NCBI RefSeq assembly: GCF_002949795.1
Contig: NZ_CP026692.1
Coordinates: 4,200,545 to 4,264,544 of the forward strand
Length of the DNA stretch: 64,000 nucleotides
Direction: 5' to 3'
DNA from: Nostoc sp. 'Lobaria pulmonaria (5183) cyanobiont'
Lineage (GTDB): Bacteria > Cyanobacteriota > Cyanobacteriia > Cyanobacteriales > Nostocaceae
The translations under genes were made by a program, and so were the position numbers. The notes below the pieces were generated by a model. The model made no database searches. It saw nothing but the letters and a program-made list of their open reading frames with translations, and was not told the DNA's origin. Every line of letters begins with the position of its first letter. Position 1 is the first letter of the stretch. Shown one piece after another: positions 63,351-64,000 of the stretch.

Positions 63351-64000
63351 CTAGGATTCTCTTAAAACGTACCCTACACCTCGCACTGTTTGAATGAGGC
63401 GCTTTTGACCTTCATCTTCGATTTTTAACCGCAAGTAACGGATATACACTTCAATTACATTCGACTCACCCAGAAAGTCATAACCCCAAACATTTTCTAG
63501 AATTTGTTCGCGGGTTAACACCTCACGGGGATGTTCCATTAAGAATTTTAATAATTCAAATTCCTTCATTGTCAAGTCAATTGGTCGCCCGTTGTGTATA
63601 GCACGGCGAGTTGCTATGTCTAAAATTAAATCCCCAAAGCGTAATTGCTCCGTGGTATCCACATCGGGTTTTAAGTAGAGGCGAATCAACTTCAAAAAGT
63701 CTTCTGAGCGGTAAGGTTTGAGGATGTAATCATCCGCTCCAGCTTCTAGACAAGCTACACGATCGTCAACTGTATCCCTTGCCATTAAAATCAATACAGG
63801 CGATCGCATACCAGTGCTTCTCATATTTTTGCACAATGAGAGTCCTGATTCTCCTGCCAACATCCGGTCTAAAACAATTAAAGCAGGCTGGCGATCGCGA
63901 CAGTGTTGTAAACCACTCGTCGTATCATGAGCCAAAATTGATTCATAACCGGCTTCTTGCAAATCGCAAGAAAGCTGATTTGCTAGGCTCTCATCGGTTT
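63351..64000 (-). CDS. nblR: OmpR-family response regulator, NblR-like (5' end beyond the window)
   Basis: The frame is open to the right edge, reading TDESLANQLSCDLQEAGYES at the visible start, so the N-terminus and first acidic residues are outside. The receiver has the acceptor-type Asp in IVLDRMLAGESGL and the switch region VLILMARDTVDDR with DDYILKPYRSEDF. The C-terminal winged helix has LTMKEFELLKFLMEHPREVL, ENVWGYDF and YIRYLRLKIEDEG. The wording is close to what I recall of NblR, which promotes phycobilisome breakdown and survival under nutrient stress. The family is firm; the NblR name is likely but not proven. Confidence 0.75.
   Translation of the reverse strand, partial: TDESLANQLSCDLQEAGYESILAHDTTSGLQHCRDRQPALIVLDRMLAGESGLSLCKNMRSTGMRSPVLILMARDTVDDRVACLEAGADDYILKPYRSEDFLKLIRLYLKPDVDTTEQLRFGDLILDIATRRAIHNGRPIDLTMKEFELLKFLMEHPREVLTREQILENVWGYDFLGESNVIEVYIRYLRLKIEDEGQKRLIQTVRGVGYVLRES

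Overview
The window looks like the chromosome of a heterocyst-forming, Nostoc-like cyanobacterium. The octamer GCGATCGC (HIP1) recurs throughout. Genes typical of that group are present: DevBCA exporters, PxcA/CemA, an NblR-like regulator, DUF2949, a trifunctional Ser/Thr-His kinase and a group 3 sigma factor with a putative anti-sigma partner. Intergenic DNA is rich in short palindromes and heptamer tandem repeats. No rRNA, tRNA, CRISPR array or transposase gene was recognised.

Layout. 1-4.6 kb: a flavin halogenase + flavin monooxygenase operon beside a short-chain dehydrogenase, bordered by two gene scars (a GH65 phosphorylase tail and a response-regulator wing). 4.6-18.4 kb: signalling (a 1872-aa kinase, a hybrid histidine kinase, CheR-PAS and CheB) with cobL, a VOC protein and miaE between. 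18.5-27.5 kb: housekeeping and surface genes (PPK2, PxcA, GT2-TPR, Uma2, AspC, RNase T2, FbaB). 27.9-33.2 kb: an accessory patch with two AAA ATPases, one carrying about 42 tandem GVAF-like tetrapeptides, an antitoxin-like gene with a frameshifted end, and a 21-bp minisatellite. 33.2-36.4 kb: the 2-oxoglutarate decarboxylase/succinate-semialdehyde dehydrogenase pair that bypasses 2-oxoglutarate dehydrogenase in cyanobacteria. 36.6-41.6 kb: an FHA-GAF adenylate cyclase, a DEAD helicase, a divergent IF-3 with a probable AUU start, and a TetR regulator. 42-49.5 kb: two tandem paralogous devBCA operons, the first with a TetR-type operator in its promoter. 50-55.7 kb: cell-envelope and stress genes (M23 peptidase, ComFB with a tandemly duplicated 5' end, L,D-transpeptidase, SigG-type sigma, putative anti-sigma, GGCT). 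55.8-64 kb: leuS, degraded small genes, a class V aminotransferase, DUF2949, a DUF192 lipoprotein and an NblR-like regulator cut by the window edge.

Most unusual: (i) the membrane ATPase with the GVAF array; (ii) two loci about 15 kb apart sharing a 21-bp, hairpin-forming minisatellite; (iii) a dispersed palindromic repeat inserted in frame into a Uma2 gene; (iv) a 308-bp tandem duplication that made a truncated ComFB paralogue. All functional calls are from reading the sequence and family knowledge; no database search was run.
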